Shown: in pieces, positions 27,301 to 35,829 of the stretch
Position numbering within the stretch: the first letter of the stretch is position 1
Layout of the letters: each line of letters opens with the position of its first letter
Origin: Actinokineospora diospyrosa
GTDB taxonomy: Bacteria > Actinomycetota > Actinomycetes > Mycobacteriales > Pseudonocardiaceae
NCBI RefSeq assembly: GCF_024171925.1
Contig: NZ_JAMTCO010000014.1
Span: 84,058-148,057 of the forward strand
Reading direction: 5' to 3'
Length of the DNA stretch: 64,000 nucleotides
Notes under the pieces: model-generated
The model's input: the letters and a program-made list of their open reading frames with translations, nothing else
What the model was told of the DNA's origin: nothing
Databases searched by the model: none
Translations under genes and position numbers: made by a program

Positions 27301-28152
27301 TCAGTCGTCCGCGCTGTCGTCGGGGGACTCGTCGTCCGGCCAGGCGATGGCCTGGTGGCGGCCGCGGCCCCCGGTGCGCAGCACCCGCGCCAGCAGCAGG
27401 TTGAACGCCAGCGCCACCTCGCGCGCGCCCGGGGTGTGCCAGTGGTGGATCGGCAGGCACGCACCCTGCGCCTGCTGCACCGCCAGCCGGTCCGGCAGCG
27501 CGACCGGCATCACCAGCGACCCGAAGCTCTCCCGCAGCTCGGCGATGCGGAACTGGTGCTCGTAGGAGTGCGTGCGCACCTTGTTGACCACCACGCCCAG
27601 CGGCACCAGGTTCGGGTTCTGCTCGCGCCGGGTGTCCTCGACCGCCTCGAACGCCCGCTGCGCCCCGGACACCGCGTACATCGTGGGCTCGGTCACCAGC
27701 AGCGCGCCGTGCGCGGCCACCAGCGCCGACCGGGTCAGCCTGCCCAGCGAGGGCGGGCAGTCCAGGAGCACCAGTTGGTAAGGAAGCTCACCCTCGGCCA
27801 GCAGCGACCCCAGCTCCGCCAGCGCCCGGCCCAGCTTCTCCAGCCTGCGCAGCCCGGGATCGGGGTCGTTGAGCGATTCCAGCTCCTCCGAGCCGACCAG
27901 CACGTCCACCTCGTCGCCCCAGGCGCTGGGGGCGATCGCGGCGCGCAACACCGCGGGGCGCGGGGTCTCCAGCACGTCGGCCAGGGTGGCCTCGGTGTCG
28001 GCGGGGTCCAGGGTCGCGGTGGCGTTGCACTGCGGGTCGAGGTCGACCACCAGCGTGCGCGCGCCGCGGCGCAGGGCGGCCGAGGCCAGGCCGAGCGCCA
28101 CCGTGGTCTTCCCCACGCCACCCTTGAGGCTGAGCACTGCCACCGTTTGCAC
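27301..28152 (-). CDS. ParA/MinD-family ATPase (orphan)
   Basis: A 283-residue deviant Walker A ATPase: VAVLSLKGGVGKTT with signature Lys10 and Lys15, VVDLDPQCNAT (A' motif) and LVLLDCPPSLGRLTRSAL (Walker B). There is no ParB gene and no obvious parS (GTTTCACGTGAAAC) beside it, so it is an orphan rather than the chromosomal segregation ParA. The C-terminal extension is Asp-rich (WPDDESPDDSADD). Its GTG start at 28152 is only 28 bp from the divergent methyltransferase. The downstream partner is nei. The role is unknown; positioning or scaffolding is an inference from the family. Confidence 0.88.
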   Translation of the reverse strand: MQTVAVLSLKGGVGKTTVALGLASAALRRGARTLVVDLDPQCNATATLDPADTEATLADVLETPRPAVLRAAIAPSAWGDEVDVLVGSEELESLNDPDPGLRRLEKLGRALAELGSLLAEGELPYQLVLLDCPPSLGRLTRSALVAAHGALLVTEPTMYAVSGAQRAFEAVEDTRREQNPNLVPLGVVVNKVRTHSYEHQFRIAELRESFGSLVMPVALPDRLAVQQAQGACLPIHHWHTPGAREVALAFNLLLARVLRTGGRGRHQAIAWPDDESPDDSADD

Positions 28153-28186
28153 GACCTAGACCTTAGAGTCTCTACAGTTCGTGTCC

Positions 28187-28909
28187 ATGCGACCCGATGC
28201 TGTCCGCCGTGTGCTCGACGCCGAGCTGATCGCCGCGCGCGAGCGCCGAGGCGGGGCGCCGCGCGTCCTCGACGTCGGGGGTGGCAGCGGCGTGCTGGCC
28301 GTCCCGTTCGCCGTCGACGGCTGCTCGGTCACCGTGGTCGACCCGAGCCCCAACGCGCTGGCCACGCTGCACCGCCGCGCCCAGGAGGCGGGGGTGTCGG
28401 ACCGGATCACCGCCGTGCAGGGCGACAGCGACGTGCTCGGCGAGCTGGTCAAGCCCGCCTCGGCCGACCTCGTGCTGGCGCACGGGTTGCTGGAGTTCGT
28501 CGACGACCCGGTCGCCACGCTGTCGGCCATGGCCGGTGCGGTCGCCCCGGGCGGCGCGCTGTCGGTGCTGGTCGCCAACCGCTACGCCGCGGTGCTGCAG
28601 CGGGTGCTCTCCGGCAAGTTGATCGACGCGCGGCGGCTGTTCGACCACGAGACCGGGGCGCTGGGCGTGTCGGGGGAGGCGCTGCTGCGCCGGTTCGACA
28701 CCGAGGGCCTGCGCGCGCTGCTGACCGGCGCCGGGCTGACCGTCGAGCTGCTGCAGGGCCAGTCCGTGGTGTCCGACCTGGTCGGCGGCTCGGTCCTGGA
28801 GAGCAGCCCCGCCGCGGTCGAGGCGCTGGCGGAGCTGGAGGCGCTGGCCGCACTCACCCCGCCGCTGCGCGACATCGCCACCCGGCTGCACGCGGTCGGC
28901 CGCGGCTGA
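28187..28909 (+). CDS. Class I SAM-dependent methyltransferase
   Basis: A 240-residue protein. Motif I is VLDVGGGSGVLAVPFA, motif II is VTVVDPSPNAL, and motif post-III is LVLAHGLLEFVDDP, placing it in the SmtA/UbiE-like methyltransferases. The substrate is unknown. It starts at the ATG at 28187, or two codons upstream at the GTG at 28181. With so little space from the divergent ParA gene (about 30 bp) the transcript is probably leaderless, with TACAGT near 28173 as a possible -10. A dinB gene follows by 36 bp. Confidence 0.87.
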   Translation: MRPDAVRRVLDAELIAARERRGGAPRVLDVGGGSGVLAVPFAVDGCSVTVVDPSPNALATLHRRAQEAGVSDRITAVQGDSDVLGELVKPASADLVLAHGLLEFVDDPVATLSAMAGAVAPGGALSVLVANRYAAVLQRVLSGKLIDARRLFDHETGALGVSGEALLRRFDTEGLRALLTGAGLTVELLQGQSVVSDLVGGSVLESSPAAVEALAELEALAALTPPLRDIATRLHAVGRG

Positions 28910-28945
28910 GCGGGGACTGTCGGGGCGCTGTGGTTCGCTAAGCCC

Positions 28946-30220
28946 ATGGGGCGCAGCGGCGACCTGCCCAGGGGGCTCGTCGAGCGGTACAAGGCCGGAC
29001 CGGACGGGTGGCCGGACGACGCCGGGTGCCCGGTGCTGCACGTCGACATGGACGCCTTCTACGCCTCGGTCGAGATCCGCGAGCGGCCCGAGCTGGTCGA
29101 CCGGCCGGTCGTGGTGGGCGGGGTCGGCCCGCGCGGGGTGGTGTCGTCGGCGAACTACCTGGCCCGCGGGTTCGGGGTGCGCTCGGCCATGCCGACCAGC
29201 CACGCGCGCAGGCTCTGCCCGCAGGCGGTGTACCTCCCGCCGACCTTCGCGCTCTACCAAGAGGTGTCCGCCGCCGTGCAGGCGCTGTTCCGCGAGATCA
29301 CGCCGCTGGTGGAGCCGCTGAGCCTGGACGAGGCGTTCCTCGACGTCTCCGGGGCGCTGCGGCGGTTGCGCAGCACACCGGCGGGCATCGGCGCCGAGAT
29401 CCGCCGCCGGGTCCGCGCCGAGCAGGGGCTGGTGTGCTCGGTGGGGGTCGGGCCGACCAAGTTCGTCGCCAAGCTGGCCTCCGGGCTGGCCAAGCCGGAC
29501 GGCATGCTCGTCGTGCCCCGCGGGGAGATCACCGCGTTCCTGCACCCGCTGCCGGTGTCGGCGCTGTGGGGTGTGGGCAAGCGCACGGCCGAGCGGCTCG
29601 CCGACGTCGGCCTGGAGCGGGTGGCCGATGTCGCCGCCGCGCCGCTGCCCCGGTTGCGCAGACTGCTCGGCACGGCGATGGCCGAGCACCTGCACGCCCT
29701 CGCGCTCGGGCACGACAACCGCGCGGTGGTCCCGGACACCGCCGAGAAGTCCATCGGCGCCGAGGAGACCTTCGAGGTCGACCACTTCGACCGCGACCTG
29801 CTGCGCCGGGAACTGCTGCGGCTGGCCGAGCGCACCGCGGCCACCCTGCGCGACCGGGGCCTGCGCGGGCGCACCGTCTCGATCAAGGTCCGGTTCGCCG
29901 ACTTCACCACCATCAGCCGGTCCAAGACGCTGCCCGTGGCCACCGACGTGACCCAGGAGATCTACCGCACGGCCGCGCAGTTGCTCACCGAGCAGACCCC
30001 GCCCGGCGCGGTCCGGCTGATCGGCGTGCGGGTCGAGCAGTTGGGCACCGGCGGGGCCGAGCAGTTGCTCATCGACGCCCCGGCCCAGGGCTGGCGCGAG
30101 GCCGACCAAGCGGCGGACAAGGCGCGCACCCGCTTCGGCGCCGCCGCGATCCGACCGGCGGCGCTGCTGGGGGAGCGACCCGGCCGGGTCGGCCGGACCG
30201 AACCCCGCCCCGAGCGCTGA
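28946..30220 (+). CDS. dinB: DNA polymerase IV (DinB, Y family)
   Basis: A 424-residue translesion polymerase. Catalytic carboxylates are in LHVDMDAFYASVE and LSLDEAFLDV. The steric-gate region and the little-finger domain (about 265-390, GRTVSIKVRFADFTTISRS) are present. The N-terminus carries about 28 residues before the palm, as in mycobacterial DinB1. It extends mismatched or damaged primers in the cytoplasm. The ATG at 28946 follows the methyltransferase by 36 bp. No LexA box was identified upstream. Confidence 0.93.
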   Translation: MGRSGDLPRGLVERYKAGPDGWPDDAGCPVLHVDMDAFYASVEIRERPELVDRPVVVGGVGPRGVVSSANYLARGFGVRSAMPTSHARRLCPQAVYLPPTFALYQEVSAAVQALFREITPLVEPLSLDEAFLDVSGALRRLRSTPAGIGAEIRRRVRAEQGLVCSVGVGPTKFVAKLASGLAKPDGMLVVPRGEITAFLHPLPVSALWGVGKRTAERLADVGLERVADVAAAPLPRLRRLLGTAMAEHLHALALGHDNRAVVPDTAEKSIGAEETFEVDHFDRDLLRRELLRLAERTAATLRDRGLRGRTVSIKVRFADFTTISRSKTLPVATDVTQEIYRTAAQLLTEQTPPGAVRLIGVRVEQLGTGGAEQLLIDAPAQGWREADQAADKARTRFGAAAIRPAALLGERPGRVGRTEPRPER

Positions 30221-30370
30221 CCCCTACCCCTGGTCCCCCTGGCGGTCGTGGCGGTCGGTGACCGCTCGCCCACCGGCCGCGTCCGGTTCGTGCCAAGGCC
30301 ACCCCGGCGCCCACCCGCTCCGGTAGTCCAACTCGAGACCGAGTTGTCGATCACCGGAGGTAGCCCGCCG

Positions 30371-31336
30371 ATGAGCCGCACCCGCACCCTCGCCGCACTC
30401 GCCACCAGCACCGCGCTGGCGTGCCTCGCCCTGGTCCCGCTCGCGCCAGCCGCCCAAGCCGCGCCCGCCGCGGTCACCGACCTGGCGCTGGCCACCCGCT
30501 GGGCGCCGATCCACTACCAGGACACCGACTCCAGCGACTACGACGCCGACTACCTGACCAAGGTCGACTTCGACGGGGAGTGGAACACCCTCAACAACTG
30601 GGAGGCGCAGGACGACTCGCTCGCCCGCCTCACCGGCGCCGCCTACTTCTCCGTCGTGGAGACCGGCACCCACTGGTTCGTGACCTACTCCTTCTACCAC
30701 CCGCGCGACTGGGAGGACTTCCCCGACCCGCTCAGCCTCTTCACGCACGAGAACGACATGGAGGGCATCCTGCTCACCGTGCGCAAGGACGGCTCCACCT
30801 ACGGTGCGCTCGAAGCCATGGTCACCGTGGCGCACACCGACTTCTACTCCTACGTCCCCGCGGGCAGTCCTTACGTCAGCGGTCGCGAGAGCGTCGACGG
30901 CCCACTGCAACTCCAGACATACAACGGCGCCGCGCACCCCACGACCTTTCAGGAAGCCAAGGGGCACGGCATCTATGCCAAGAACGCTGACCACGCCCCG
31001 GACAGTGACGGCGTCGTCTACTACCCGAGCGGAACGGCAGAGGTACCGGCCAGCGGTACGGACAGCTTCGTCGGGTACACCCTGATCGACGTCTTCGCTG
31101 CTAGCGGGCTCTGGGCTCGCCGGGCCAACGCGGAGACCTTCGCCTCTTACGGCACCTTCCGCGGAGACAACGGCAAAGACAACGCCGCCAACGCGCCGTG
31201 GGGCTGGGACGACGGCAACGACGGCAGTGACATCCCCCGCGGTTTCCTCGCCACCGACCCCGCGTACCTGGTCACGCAGTACTTCAACGGCGAAGGCACC
31301 TTCTCCACCGCCTACACGCGAAATTCATACCGTTAG
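30371..31336 (+). CDS. Secreted protein, Vps62-like
   Basis: A 321-residue protein from the ATG at 30371, preceded by GGAGGTAG. A Sec signal peptide (TRTLAALATSTALACLALVP) is cleaved near APAAQA-AP (residue about 31). The mature part has the pattern WAPIHYQDTD, THWFVTYSFYHPRDW, HENDMEGILLTVRKDG and a late WGWDDGNDGSDIPRG, as in bacterial members of the Vps62-related or DUF946-like group. The function is unknown. The 3' half uses more A/T-ending codons than its neighbours. The next operon's SigF-type promoter begins right after the stop. Confidence 0.8.
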   Translation: MSRTRTLAALATSTALACLALVPLAPAAQAAPAAVTDLALATRWAPIHYQDTDSSDYDADYLTKVDFDGEWNTLNNWEAQDDSLARLTGAAYFSVVETGTHWFVTYSFYHPRDWEDFPDPLSLFTHENDMEGILLTVRKDGSTYGALEAMVTVAHTDFYSYVPAGSPYVSGRESVDGPLQLQTYNGAAHPTTFQEAKGHGIYAKNADHAPDSDGVVYYPSGTAEVPASGTDSFVGYTLIDVFAASGLWARRANAETFASYGTFRGDNGKDNAANAPWGWDDGNDGSDIPRGFLATDPAYLVTQYFNGEGTFSTAYTRNSYR

Positions 31337-31340
31337 GAGG

Positions 31341-31366
31341 GTTTGAGACCTCCCGGTAGCGGGTAA
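31341..31366 (+). promoter_or_regulatory. SigF-type promoter for the anti-sigma/sigma operon
   Basis: GTTT at 31341-31344 and GGGTAA at 31361-31366 are separated by 16 bases, matching the actinobacterial SigF pattern GTTT-N15/17-GGGTA. It lies about 140 bp upstream of the operon encoding the sigma factor, so autoregulation is likely. Confidence 0.65.
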
Positions 31367-31507
31367 CAAGCACCAGGGTCCTGCCCCGCGATCTTCTCGC
31401 TGTGGGGCGGGGTGGCCGAAGGCACGACCAGTGCGAATCCCACCCCGCTCCACATTTTCCCGTGTCGCGGTACGGTCCACCGCAGTGTCAGGACGGCAGG
31501 AGGAAGC

Positions 31508-31945
31508 GTGTCTGAGCTCGAAACCAGTCCGGTCACCCGCACCCACGGGGTTCGCGACGTCGAGGTCCGGGTGTGGGCCGATGCCGAGCAGGTCCCGCTG
31601 CTGCGGTCCTTCGCCGCCGACATCGCCATGCGGATGGACTTCGACCTCGACTCCATCGAGGACCTGCGGATGGCCGTGGACGAGGCGTGCTCGCTGCTGG
31701 TGCGCGCCGCCGCCCCCGACAGCGCGCTGCTGTGCTGGTTCGAGCCCGAGGAGCTGGGCATCCGGGTGCGCGTGCGGGTCGACGCCGAACACGGCGTCGC
31801 GCCCTCGAGCGACCCCATGGGCTGGCAGATCCTGACCGCGCTCGCCGCCACCGTCACCGAGTCGGTGGACGCCATCGACGGCGGCTATCGCATCAGCGTC
31901 GAACTGCTCGCCGTCCCGGGCCCCGCCGAGGTCGATCCCCGGTGA
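31508..31945 (+). CDS. Anti-sigma factor (RsbW/UsfX-like GHKL kinase)
   Basis: A 145-residue protein from the GTG at 31508, with AGGAGGAAG directly upstream. It has the short HATPase fold of anti-SigF proteins: the N-box DLRMAVDEACSLLVRAA (Glu in the DEAC segment) and a C-terminal strand pattern GYRISVELLAV. It would bind and inhibit the sigma factor encoded next (the UsfX-SigF arrangement of mycobacteria) and phosphorylate a STAS antagonist. The stop overlaps the sigma gene start by 4 bases, so they are translationally coupled. Confidence 0.9.
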   Translation: MSELETSPVTRTHGVRDVEVRVWADAEQVPLLRSFAADIAMRMDFDLDSIEDLRMAVDEACSLLVRAAAPDSALLCWFEPEELGIRVRVRVDAEHGVAPSSDPMGWQILTALAATVTESVDAIDGGYRISVELLAVPGPAEVDPR

Positions 31946-32724
31946 ACACGACCCCCGATCCGCAACGCCCGGCCGACAAGGGCGCGGACGGTCACGCCGA
32001 CCGGTTCCGCGAACTGGCCGCGCTCGACCCCGCCGACCCCAGACGGGCCGCGTTGCGCGGCGACCTCGTCGCCGACCACATGGACCTGGCGCGCAACCTG
32101 GCCCGCAAGTTCGACCGGCGCGGTGACCAGTTGGAGGACCTGATCCAGGTCGCCACCATCGGCCTGATCAAGGCGGTCGACCGGTTCGAGGCCGACCGGG
32201 GCAACTTCTACGCCTTCGCCATCCCCACCATCATGGGTGAGCTGCGCAGGCACTTCCGCGACACCGGCTGGGCCGTGCGGGTTCCCCGCCAGCTCAAGGA
32301 GTTGCACGTCACGGTGGCCGCGGGCCGCAACGAGCTGAGCCAGAAGCTGGGCAGGGCGCCCAAACCGAGCGAGTTGGCCGAGCACTTAGGGCTGACCAAG
32401 GAACAGGTGTACGAGGCGCTCGTCGCCAGCGCGGCCAAGCAAGGCACGTCGCTGGACGCGCGGCTGGCCGAGCCAGCCGGGGACCGCTTCGGCTACGAGG
32501 ACGACCGGCTCGCCGAGGTCGACAACCGCAGGGCACTGGGCCCGCTGCTGGCCGAACTGCCCGAGCGGGAGCAGAAGATCATCGTGCTCCGGTTCTTCCG
32601 CGGCATGTCGCAGGCCGACATCGCGCGCCGGGTCGGGGTGTCGCAGATGCAGGTGTCGCGGCTGCTGGCCAAGACGCTCGAGCGGCTGCGCGCCGCTCTC
32701 GGCGAGGACACCCTGGCGGGCTGA
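31942..32724 (+). CDS. sigF: SigF/SigB-type stress sigma factor
   Basis: A 260-residue group 3 sigma factor. Region 2 is DHMDLARNLARKFDRRGDQLEDLIQVATIGLIKAVDRFE with FAIPTIMGELRRHFRD. Region 3 follows (LKELHVTVAAGRNELSQKLGRAPKPSELAEHLGL). Region 4 is LPEREQKIIVLRFFRGMSQADIARRVGVSQMQVSRLL. The GTG at 31942 overlaps the anti-sigma stop. Assignment to the SigF group rests on the adjacent anti-sigma gene and the SigF-type promoter upstream. Confidence 0.93.
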   Translation: MNTTPDPQRPADKGADGHADRFRELAALDPADPRRAALRGDLVADHMDLARNLARKFDRRGDQLEDLIQVATIGLIKAVDRFEADRGNFYAFAIPTIMGELRRHFRDTGWAVRVPRQLKELHVTVAAGRNELSQKLGRAPKPSELAEHLGLTKEQVYEALVASAAKQGTSLDARLAEPAGDRFGYEDDRLAEVDNRRALGPLLAELPEREQKIIVLRFFRGMSQADIARRVGVSQMQVSRLLAKTLERLRAALGEDTLAG

Positions 32725-32754
32725 GGTGCGCCACCCGCTCGCCGCCACCCGCCC

Positions 32755-32780
32755 GGAAGTCTCCCGACCGGGAGGCTTCC
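32755..32780 (+). terminator. Hairpin terminator after sigF
   Basis: GGAAGTCTCCC (32755-32765) pairs with GGGAGGCTTCC (32770-32780), an 11-bp stem with one wobble and a 4-base loop. It lies 31 bases after the sigma gene and before the convergent whiB gene (stop 32885). No T-tract is present. Confidence 0.7.
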
Positions 32781-32884
32781 GCTCATCGGGTACTACCGGC
32801 TTCGCACTTCGCGCGCGCCTCCGCGGGCACGCGCGACCACCAGGAAAGCTGAGTTCTTCAGGAAGCCGTCGTTCAGGACACGCT

Positions 32885-33181
32885 TCAGGAAACGCGCAGT
32901 GCGCGCCTGCGCTGCGCGATCAGCGTCCGCCGCTCGCCCTCGCCCATCGCACCCCAGATGCCGTAGGGCTCCTGCACGGCGAGCGCGTGCTCGCGGCACT
33001 GCTGCAGCACCGGGCAGGCCCGGCACACGGCCTTGGCCCGCTCCTCGCGCGCGTGCCTGGCCGGGCCGCGCTCGGCGTCGGGGTGGAAGAACATCATGCT
33101 GTCCGACCCCCGGCACGAGCCGTTGAGCTGCCAGGCCCACTCGTCGGAGACGGGCTTCGGAAGACGGGTGATCTCGGCCAT
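32885..33181 (-). CDS. WhiB-family iron-sulfur regulator
   Basis: A 98-residue Wbl protein. The four cluster-binding Cys are C23, C53, C56 and C62 (NGSCRG and CRACPVLQQC). The turn GIWGAMGEGERR (G-I/V-W-G-G variant) and a basic C-terminus (AQRRRALRVS) follow. The ATG at 33181 has GAGGAGGTAAG upstream. WhiB proteins bind a 4Fe-4S cluster and act with SigA as transcription regulators; the paralogue cannot be named safely. A SigF-type promoter lies upstream on the minus strand. Confidence 0.93.
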   Translation of the reverse strand: MAEITRLPKPVSDEWAWQLNGSCRGSDSMMFFHPDAERGPARHAREERAKAVCRACPVLQQCREHALAVQEPYGIWGAMGEGERRTLIAQRRRALRVS

Positions 33182-33230
33182 GGCGCTTACCTCCTCGGTG
33201 CCCGCTCCGCACAGCGGGTTCGACCGGGAA

Positions 33231-33256
33231 CTACCCCCGGCTCCGACGGCCGAAAC
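33231..33256 (-). promoter_or_regulatory. SigF-type promoter for whiB
   Basis: Read on the minus strand, GTTT (33256-33253) and GGGTAG (33236-33231) are separated by 16 bases, the same spacing as the promoter at 31341. It lies about 50 bp upstream of the whiB start. Confidence 0.55.
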
Positions 33257-33395
33257 GGCCCAGGGCAACACCGGCCATCCGGCCCAAGCGAGCACCCGGC
33301 GGACGGCGCGTCCACCGGGCAGGCCATTACTGTGACCACGGCGTGGACGGCCGTGCGCGAGCGCGGCGACACGCCGCGGTGAGGAAGGACCGATA

Positions 33396-33722
33396 GTGGA
33401 GATCAACAGCGAGGGCACCGACCCGGTCGTCGTCTCGGTCACCGGTGAGGTTGACCTGGCCACCGCGCCCCAGTTGGAGCAGGCGCTCGACGCCGCGCTC
33501 GGCGTGGCGGGCAGCAGCGGCGTGCGGGTGGACCTCTCGGCGGTGGAGTTCATGGACTCGGCCGGGCTGCGGGTGCTCGTCGCCGCGCTGCGCAAGGCCG
33601 AGGACAGCGACCGCGCCCTGGTGCTCGACGCCCCGCACGAACGGGTGCGCCGGATCATCGAGATCACCGGTCTCGCCGAGGTGTTCGGCCTCGCCGGGTC
33701 CCCCGGTCAGGGCACGACCTGA
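33396..33722 (+). CDS. STAS-domain anti-sigma factor antagonist
   Basis: A 108-residue single STAS domain from the GTG at 33396, with GAGGAAGG upstream. The phosphorylation site region is VEFMDSAGLRVL with Ser55. Dephosphorylated antagonists bind GHKL anti-sigma kinases and release the sigma factor. Nearby genes encode a GHKL kinase and a PP2C phosphatase that could switch it. Confidence 0.92.
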   Translation: MEINSEGTDPVVVSVTGEVDLATAPQLEQALDAALGVAGSSGVRVDLSAVEFMDSAGLRVLVAALRKAEDSDRALVLDAPHERVRRIIEITGLAEVFGLAGSPGQGTT

Positions 33723-33731
33723 TCGGCGGCT

Positions 33732-33757
33732 GATTCACCCGACCGCCCCCGGGGTAC
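33732..33757 (+). promoter_or_regulatory. Possible SigF-type promoter upstream of the GHKL gene
   Basis: GATT (33732) and GGGTAC (33752-33757) are 16 bases apart, one mismatch from the GTTT-N16-GGGTA pattern. The predicted transcript start is close to the GTG at 33768. Confidence 0.4.
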
Positions 33758-33920
33758 CTCACCCGGCGTGAACACTGAGGTCGTGGCCGTGGCCCCCACC
33801 CCCAAGGGGCACGCTGTGGGAAGCGGTGGGGGTGGGCCGGTGCGCAGGGGCACCCGTGGTCCGGCCGCGGTGCGGTATCGATGGCGCGCAACCCGCGCTC
33901 GAGGGGTGGTGGCAGGTGAC

Positions 33921-34415
33921 GTGAGCGAGGCGGCGGCTACTGAACGGGTGCTCAGGCTGAGTACCCGGTTGCCACCGGCCACCACCTCGGCGGGGGAGGC
34001 CCGCGACTTCGTCGGCACCGCCCTGAGGTCGTGGTCGGTGGCCGAGGAGCTGGTGTGCGATGTCGTGTTGGCGACCTCCGAGTTGGTCACCAACGCCATC
34101 GAGCACAGCGGTGGCGACATCCGGGTCGAGCTGTCCCTGGCGGGGGGCCGGGTACTGCTGCGGGTCGGCGACGACGCCGAGGCGACGCCGGTGCGCAAGG
34201 CACCGAGCCTGCTCTCGGAGCGCAGCAGGGGACTGACCATCGTCGCGGCGATGAGCCTCGCCTGGGGGCACGAGCCAGACGGCGACGGCAAGTGGGTGTG
34301 GGCTGAGTTCGCGCAGGTGGGGGCCAACCTGAGCTCGGATGCGGGCGAGGACGTGCGTGGCGGAGCGAGCGGGTACGCGCGCGAGTCGGCGGCGTCCTTG
34401 TCGGGGGACAACTAG
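33921..34415 (+). CDS. GHKL serine kinase/anti-sigma factor (RsbW-like)
   Basis: A protein of 164 residues from the GTG at 33921. The frame is open from a GTG at 33768, but those first 51 codons have only about 73% G/C at third positions, like noncoding DNA here, whereas the rest is clearly higher. The HATPase N-box is VLATSELVTNAIEHSGG, with G-boxes LLRVGDDA and SRGLTIVAAMSLAWG. It would phosphorylate one of the two STAS proteins in the cluster. A Gly/Ser-rich C-terminal tail follows. If the 33768 start is used the transcript would be leaderless. Confidence 0.85.
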   Translation: MSEAAATERVLRLSTRLPPATTSAGEARDFVGTALRSWSVAEELVCDVVLATSELVTNAIEHSGGDIRVELSLAGGRVLLRVGDDAEATPVRKAPSLLSERSRGLTIVAAMSLAWGHEPDGDGKWVWAEFAQVGANLSSDAGEDVRGGASGYARESAASLSGDN

Positions 34416-34457
34416 TACGGTGGATCGCGTCAGCACTCGCCGAACGGGAAGCGTGGC

Positions 34458-35822
34458 GTGACCATGGCCGGACCGAAGTCGATCGCGGGGACCGCCCCGG
34501 CGGCCCCACCGCCGCTGGGCGCGCACACCGCGCACGCACCGACCGAGCACCAGTTGCTCGACCAGGCCAGGCAGCGCGCGTCCCTCGCCGGGGAGATCAC
34601 CAGCCAGCTGGCCGGGTCGCTGAACCTGCGCCGGACGATCCTGCGGTTGTTCGCGCTGATCACCCCGGAGCTGGCCGACTGGGCGATGCTCGCCATGGTC
34701 GACCACCGCACCGGCCGGGTCGCCCTGCACGGCGGCCACGACCACACCTTCGCCACGACGGTCGACCGCGACCGCACCGAGGACCTCGGCGTCGGCCGGG
34801 TGCTGCGCTCGGGGCAGAGCGAGTTGCTGCACGTGGCGCTGGCGCCGGAGGGGCAGACGCCCACCGCGGACGGCCTCGACAGCATGATCCCGCACGACGC
34901 GCTGCGCGCCGAGGCCACCGCGCTGCGGCCCGCCGACGTGCTGGGGCTGGCGCTGACCGCGCGGGGCACCACCGTCGGCATGCTCGTGCTGGTCCGCGGC
35001 GCCGGGCGCGGCTTCCCCGAGGACGACGTCGCGCTGGCCGAGCAGATCGCCGGTCGGGCCGCGATGGCGCTGGACTCCGCCCGGCTCTACGAGGACCGCA
35101 ACCGGGTCGCGTCGGTGCTGCAGGCCAGCCTGCGCCCGCCCGCGCTGCCGCGGGTGCCCGGGCTGCGGTTGGCCGCCCGCTTCCGCGCTGCGGCCGAGCA
35201 CCTCGACATCGGCGGCGACTTCTACGACGTGCACGGCTCCGAACGCGACTGGCTGCTGGCCATCGGCGATGTCTGCGGCAAGGGCGTCGAGGCCGCTGTG
35301 CTCACCGGTCGCGCTAGGCAGAGCATCCGCACCGCCGCGCACTTCGACCGCAGCCCGCGCGGGGTGCTGGCCGCGCTCAACGCCGTGCTCTACGAAGAGG
35401 AGTCGGACAAGTTCGTCACCGCCGTGTGCGCGCGGGTCCGCCCCGCCCCCGACAGCCGCACGGCCGAGGTCGACCTCGCCGCGGCGGGCCACCCGGCGCC
35501 GCTGGTGCTGCGCGCCGACGGCACCGTGGAACAGGTCGACGTGGCCGGGACCGTCGCCGGTGTGCTGCCCGAGGTCGGCTACCAGGAGACCACCATCGCG
35601 CTCGGGCCAGGCGACACGATGCTGATGTTCACCGACGGCATCTACGAGGCCCGCGGCCCCGAGGGCTTCTACGGGCTGGACCGGGTGATCGGCCTGCTGC
35701 CCGCCTACGCCGGTGCCGGGCCGGAGGCGGTCTGCGAGGCGTTGGAGCAGGACGTGGTCGAACACCTCGGCGGCCGCGCCCACGACGACATGGCCCTGTT
35801 CGCCGTGGCCTGCGGGAGGTAG
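34458..35822 (+). CDS. PP2C (SpoIIE/RsbU-type) phosphatase with GAF domain
   Basis: A 454-residue protein. Residues about 55-215 form a GAF sensor domain. Residues about 225-454 are a SpoIIE phosphatase with metal ligands in DIGGDFYDV, GDVCGKGVEAA, LMFTDGIYEAR and HDDMALFAV. It would dephosphorylate a STAS antagonist and so activate the sigma factor. No membrane segment is present. The start is the GTG at 34458 or the ATG at 34464. The stop is 7 bases before the B12-domain gene, so the two are co-transcribed. Confidence 0.92.
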   Translation: MTMAGPKSIAGTAPAAPPPLGAHTAHAPTEHQLLDQARQRASLAGEITSQLAGSLNLRRTILRLFALITPELADWAMLAMVDHRTGRVALHGGHDHTFATTVDRDRTEDLGVGRVLRSGQSELLHVALAPEGQTPTADGLDSMIPHDALRAEATALRPADVLGLALTARGTTVGMLVLVRGAGRGFPEDDVALAEQIAGRAAMALDSARLYEDRNRVASVLQASLRPPALPRVPGLRLAARFRAAAEHLDIGGDFYDVHGSERDWLLAIGDVCGKGVEAAVLTGRARQSIRTAAHFDRSPRGVLAALNAVLYEEESDKFVTAVCARVRPAPDSRTAEVDLAAAGHPAPLVLRADGTVEQVDVAGTVAGVLPEVGYQETTIALGPGDTMLMFTDGIYEARGPEGFYGLDRVIGLLPAYAGAGPEAVCEALEQDVVEHLGGRAHDDMALFAVACGR

Positions 35823-35829
35823 CGCGGCG

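Noticed and set aside
33768-33920. N-terminal extension of the GHKL kinase
   Set aside because: Third-position G+C of these 51 codons is about background (37 of 51) and the domain starts later, so the shorter start at 33921 was preferred. A leaderless start at 33768 is still possible.
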